Shown: one piece after another, positions 5,991 through 7,005 of the stretch
Layout: every line of letters starts with the position of its first letter
Position numbering within the stretch: position 1 is the first letter of the stretch
Source of the DNA: JBAZCO01 sp041654915
GTDB lineage: Bacteria; Bacillota; Clostridia; Christensenellales; DTU072
DNA length: 7,005 nt
Reading direction: 5' to 3'
NCBI GenBank assembly: GCA_041654915.1
Contig: JBAZCO010000090.1
Span: forward strand, 1 to 7,005
Notes under the pieces: generated by a model
The model's database searches: none
Told to the model about the DNA's origin: nothing
Seen by the model: the letters and a program-made list of their open reading frames with translations, nothing else
Position numbers and translations under genes: made by a program

Positions 5991-6155
5991 GGCTATTTAG
6001 CTTTGGGCTATTTGGCTAAACTTATGATTTGGGCTATTGGCTAAGCTTATGTTTTTGGCTATTTGGCTAAGCTTATGTTTTTGGCTATTTGGCTAAGCTT
6101 ATGTTTTTGGCTATTTGGCTAAGCTTATGTTTTTGGCTATTTGGCTAAGCTGTCG
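5991..6155. repeat. 26-bp tandem array made from the 3' end of the DUF1508 gene
   Basis: Units start at 5991 (partial, 15 bases), 6006 (26), 6032 (25), 6057 (26), 6083 (26), 6109 (26) and 6135 (partial, 21). On the minus strand each unit includes AGCTTAGCCAAATAGCC followed by AAAAACATA. Units at 6057, 6083 and 6109 are identical. The unit at 6032 lacks one T, the unit at 6006 has substitutions, and the unit at 5991 is short and altered. The last unit overlaps the final codons SLAK and the TAG stop (6139-6137) of the gene. Each unit carries stops in more than one frame and an AAGCTT palindrome in most copies. Confidence 0.95.
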
Positions 6156-6922
6156 TCTATAAGAGTGTTGTTGTGAGCGACATGTTTTACACTGCGTATA
6201 CCGTTTAAACAATTTTCCTTTGCGGTATAGCCTTGGCTTGCAAGAACATTGTTGGTATTTGCCGCCCTAAGACGAAAGCGGAACTTGCCCTCGCTGTCTT
6301 TGTAGATTTCAAATGCGGGTTGACCAATGGTAATTTTGTAGTCATCATTTGCCTTGGTTGTATCATAAGTTTCGGCAGTGTTAACAATTGACTGCACCGC
6401 CTTTATGCCGTTTTTACAACCCGCTTTTGTTGTATATCCTTGGCTGTGGGCAATGGTTTCGTTATTGCTTGCTTTTAGGCGAAAGCGGAACTTGCCGCCG
6501 TTATCCTTATAAATTTGTATTACACCCGGGCGTTTTAGTTTGCCTTCCTCTTTTTCGCTAGTATCCTCTTGCACAACTTGTTGAGGTTCGGGGGCGGGAG
6601 GGGGTACGGGCTTCTCTTTTTTGGGTACAGCCTTAACTTCCACCACTTTGTTAATTTTGCTGTCTTTTTTGCTGCCCTCTACTATAACTTCGGGTCTTTT
6701 AACAGCGACAGGCTTGGCAGCTTTTTTAGCGGGAGCGACTGCGGCAACTACTGCACTTTTCTCCCTCTCGCTTGTTCTCCGTTTTTTATCCTCTTTTTTC
6801 CTCTTTGCCGCTAATGCAATTATTACAATAAATAGTAAAACAGCAATCGCAGCCCCAATTATATAATATAAATTGTTGCCGTCCTTAACAAAACCGACGA
6901 TGTCATTCCAGATTTTCTCCAC
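6137..6922 (-). CDS. Membrane-anchored protein with two YegP-type DUF1508 modules
   Basis: The product has 261 residues. One transmembrane helix lies at about 18-39 (LYYIIGAAIAVLLFIVIIAL). It is followed by a strongly basic run (KRKKEDKKRR, 40-49), so by the positive-inside rule the rest should be cytosolic. Residues 50-132 are a low-complexity Lys/Ala/Pro/Glu linker. Two YegP-type modules follow: VIQIYKDNGGKFRFRLKAS to about 180, and AFEIYKDSEGKFRFRLRAA (203-221) to about 250. Each has the pattern IYKD-GKFRFRL-A-N then S-QGYT-K--C-NGI--V typical of DUF1508/UPF0339. These modules usually occur as small soluble proteins of unknown biochemical role, often in pairs; the membrane anchor and linker are less usual. 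The GTG at 6922 is chosen because AAAAGGAGG (6936-6928) lies 5 bases upstream. The stop lies inside the 26-bp array. Domain assignment is firm; function is unknown. Confidence 0.9.
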   Translation of the reverse strand: MEKIWNDIVGFVKDGNNLYYIIGAAIAVLLFIVIIALAAKRKKEDKKRRTSEREKSAVVAAVAPAKKAAKPVAVKRPEVIVEGSKKDSKINKVVEVKAVPKKEKPVPPPAPEPQQVVQEDTSEKEEGKLKRPGVIQIYKDNGGKFRFRLKASNNETIAHSQGYTTKAGCKNGIKAVQSIVNTAETYDTTKANDDYKITIGQPAFEIYKDSEGKFRFRLRAANTNNVLASQGYTAKENCLNGIRSVKHVAHNNTLIDDSLAK

Positions 6923-6927
6923 GATAG

Positions 6928-6936
6928 CCTCCTTTT
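6928..6936 (-). promoter_or_regulatory. Strong ribosome binding site fixing the GTG start of the DUF1508 gene
   Basis: The minus strand reads AAAAGGAGG, then CTATC, then GTG at 6922. This near-perfect anti-16S match at 5-base spacing makes GTG 6922 the start, and it is the best ribosome binding site in the window. Confidence 0.85.
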
Positions 6937-6949
6937 ATTTTTTATTTTT

Positions 6950-7003
6950 GGGTTAACCCTTGCGTATTTTTGCAGTCATCCTCAATCTTTTGTCGTGATT
7001 GAG
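6950..7003. repeat. Palindromic sequences at the right edge
   Basis: GGGTTAACCC (6950-6959) is a 10-bp perfect palindrome. CTCAATC (6981-6987) and GATTGAG (6997-7003) form a 7-bp inverted repeat with a 9-base spacer. Neither is followed by a clear T-run. Two minus-strand frames stay open from the edge, ending near 6942 and 6953, so the last codons of an upstream gene cannot be ruled out. No promoter for the DUF1508 gene can be assigned here. Confidence 0.5.
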
Positions 7004-7005
7004 AA

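Noticed and set aside
5991..6155. CRISPR-like array
   Set aside because: The units are contiguous with no unique spacers, and they derive from the adjacent gene's 3' end, so this is a plain tandem repeat.

Overview
The window is about 7 kb of bacterial chromosome with moderately low G+C. It looks like a Gram-positive-type, Clostridia-like bacterium. The signs are a lipobox lipoprotein, a secreted protein with MBG/Ig-like modules, a strong AAAGGAGG-type ribosome binding site, GTG starts, sigma-A-type promoters, and neighbouring ppx, maf and mreB-like genes. The lineage is inferred from gene content and style; no marker gene fixes it. I see no rRNA, tRNA, CRISPR array, transposase or phage gene.

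Layout. (1) Bases 1-620, minus strand: the N-terminal part of a secreted protein with two Ig-like modules, cut by the window edge. (2) Bases 621-775: a divergent intergenic region with a good sigma-A promoter for each flanking gene. (3) Bases 776-1372, plus strand: a small lipoprotein of unknown function. Its promoter sits so close to the ATG that the mRNA may be leaderless. (4) Bases 1369-1602: a tandem duplication covering the whole junction between two convergent genes, including both stop codons. (5) Bases 1553-4677, minus strand: a likely operon transcribed ppx-like, maf, mreB-like. (6) Bases 4774-5730, minus strand: a D-2-hydroxyacid dehydrogenase with its own promoter, possibly co-transcribed with ppx. 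(7) Bases 5731-6136: a long intergenic stretch with two adjacent hairpins, one terminator-like, and a 26-bp tandem array. (8) Bases 6137-6922, minus strand: a membrane-anchored protein with two YegP/DUF1508 modules. The array repeats the last codons and stop of this gene. (9) Bases 6923-7005: a short leader and palindromic sequences at the right edge.

How the genes relate. The ppx-maf pair (2 bases apart) and the following mreB-like gene would join phosphate or nucleotide-signal hydrolysis, removal of non-canonical nucleotides and a cell-shape actin homologue. Maf next to MreB is a familiar pairing in Gram-positive genomes, but mreC, mreD and radC are absent here. Both actin-fold proteins in this operon (Ppx-like and MreB-like) have unusual residues in the second phosphate loop.

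I find no convincing new defence or mobile system. The most unusual features are the two local repeat expansions, each built from a gene's own 3' end, the altered phosphate-2 loops, and the possibly leaderless lipoprotein gene.
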